DNA of 64,000 nt from Prinia subflava (Eukaryota > Chordata > Aves > Passeriformes > Cisticolidae), in contig NC_086283.1 in NCBI RefSeq assembly GCF_021018805.1, positions 12,971,162-13,035,161 of the forward strand, written 5' to 3'. Below, piece after piece: positions 62,505-64,000 of this stretch. A model generated the notes under the pieces. That model saw only the letters and a list, made by a program, of their open reading frames with translations. It made no database searches and was not told where the DNA came from. Position numbers and translations under genes: made by a program. Every line of letters begins with the position of its first letter. The stretch's first letter is position 1.

Positions 62505-64000
62505 AGTTTTTCTCCTTCCTCACACTGTGTATGTGTGTATAATGTCAAACTTTCAGTGTAGACAGTGACCATTACAAACAGTTCAAGGTATATATCACCT
62601 TTAAGGGATGGCCACCCATTCCTGATGGTTTTGGAAATAACACAACATTCACCTAGTAGTACAAACTCAAGCTAAGTTAGAATATGACCAAATATTTTCA
62701 ATGTGTCTTCAGCACTCTGCATTTATTTCACATCAGAAACAACAACACCCCAAGCAAAACAACTATTCCTATGAAACGATAACACTTCCAGGGAAAAGGA
62801 AAGAAACAGGCACATAAACTAACCTGACCAGATTCATAAAAATTGTAAAAATGAGAACTCCAAAAATTTGCTGCACTTTTTCTGTTTTAGAGCAAAGTAT
62901 ATAGGAAGAGCCCATTAAAGGACAGCCACTGCCATGAGGATTAACTGCACAACCAGCTTTAGGCAGTACAGACACAATCAGTTTTGCAACTCACATTAAA
63001 AAGGGTAAGGTTTGCATTTTTAAGCAGGTGGATCTCAGTGCCTTGAATCTCTGGTATATTTACTTTGTGTTACAAAGAAGTATTTCAGCCTACTACTTAA
63101 CTCTATCCAAAGAGAAGACAGTAAGATCCCCACTCATGTGAGGCATAAACAATTATGTCTACTGATCCTGTGTTAAACTATTTGGTTAATGCTTCAATCA
63201 ACAGACTATCTAGTAAGGCTTTGCTGTAAATGTTAGGACACAAAAGGTGAAGAAAAAATATTCTTTAATTATTCTTGGTTTCACTTCCTCTGGCAGTGAA
63301 ATTTCAATTTATGGAAAATTTATGTTTACATGGAAATCAGAAAATTTCAGATCTTGACAGTCTGTTTGTCACATATCTTCCAGGAACAGCAACAGAGTCT
63401 GATCTTATGTGTGGTTCTTGTGAAAACAGTTTGGTGGAAACAACTCTCAGAATTCCATGGACAGGGTTTTTCCACTGGCTTTTCTATAAAATATTTTTTC
63501 TCTATAAAAATGTTGTGCTGTGGACTTCCTGGGATCAGATGCTCCTTTTTATCAGCTTCTTCTATGGAACATACTAACACAATTGAAAGAGGGACTGCAG
63601 ACCCACAGGTGCTTCTGCAAAACCCTCTCTGGCTTCAGGTCATTCACTCAGTTACACATGTACACACCTATTAGCCTTAAATGGCTTTGGATCTGCAGCT
63701 CAGGGGGATAATCCAAAAGGATTTGAGTAGCTCAGGAAAAGTTAGGGGAAGCGACAGGCCTGCAGGCTTTCTCTGACTACAGACAATACATAAAAAGGAA
63801 AGAAGTCAGTCTGACTGTTAAATCTTAGATCTGCTTTCAGGGCTGCAAGACATTTTATGTTACAAACAAGTATACATTAAACAGAGAGAATAAAAACAAA
63901 ACAAAAACAAAACAAGTGGAATATAATGAACACAGAATCCTACAAAAGAAGTCTACGAAGAGCCCATATTACCTGGAGTGACAATTTAAAAAGACAGACT
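62505..64000. other. Upstream flank of GRID2 beyond the CR1, unassigned
   Basis: Three overlapping frames of 77-114 codons occur at 63.27-63.67 kb on both strands. None has a recognisable domain or consistent splice signals, and overlap on both strands argues for chance. Confidence 0.55.

Noticed and set aside
63275..63674. Overlapping 100- and 114-codon plus frames with a 77-codon minus frame
   Set aside because: Mutually overlapping on both strands and without domain or codon-bias support.

Overview
This window is vertebrate nuclear DNA, almost certainly from a bird. Three things point there: a recognisable avian-type CR1 LINE 3' end at about 61.87-62.50 kb with smaller CR1 scraps elsewhere, a low overall repeat load with no mammalian Alu or L1, and an AT-rich background broken by one strong CpG island. 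A turtle or crocodilian cannot be fully excluded from CR1 alone. Nothing here is bacterial: no operons, no ribosome binding sites, no CRISPR array. Nearly all open frames are chance frames of 60-140 codons.

The one gene I can support is GRID2, the glutamate receptor ionotropic delta-2 subunit, on the minus strand. Its first coding exon (44776-44863) encodes the signal peptide and the first residues of the mature receptor (MEVFSLILVV... then DSIIHI). It ends in a phase-1 splice donor. The exon sits inside a CpG island of about 2 kb (43.4-45.45 kb). The probable 5' UTR and promoter lie to its right (44.86 to about 45.85 kb) and carry two short upstream ORFs. Everything left of 44776 is therefore intron 1, which is very long in this gene family. 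I did not find exon 2, which should begin with an AIFDE-like sequence, so the intron appears to run off the left edge. Everything right of about 45.9 kb is upstream flanking DNA; in mammals the region upstream of GRID2 is gene-poor.

The non-coding remainder holds old repeats (CR1 fragments and MIR-like SINE fragments), microsatellites and two very long poly-T tracts. It also holds three short-looped, perfect inverted repeats with 21-24 bp arms (34.77, 41.27 and 60.09 kb) and a perfect 37-bp tandem duplication (60.48 kb). The inverted repeats are the most unusual structure in the window and look like products of replication template switching. Two blocks (3.93-6.4 kb and 60.6-61.5 kb) have a marked purine excess on the minus strand and may be decayed retroposed coding sequence, but the evidence is weak. 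I found no convincing new gene system. The findings are mostly structural and regulatory observations.
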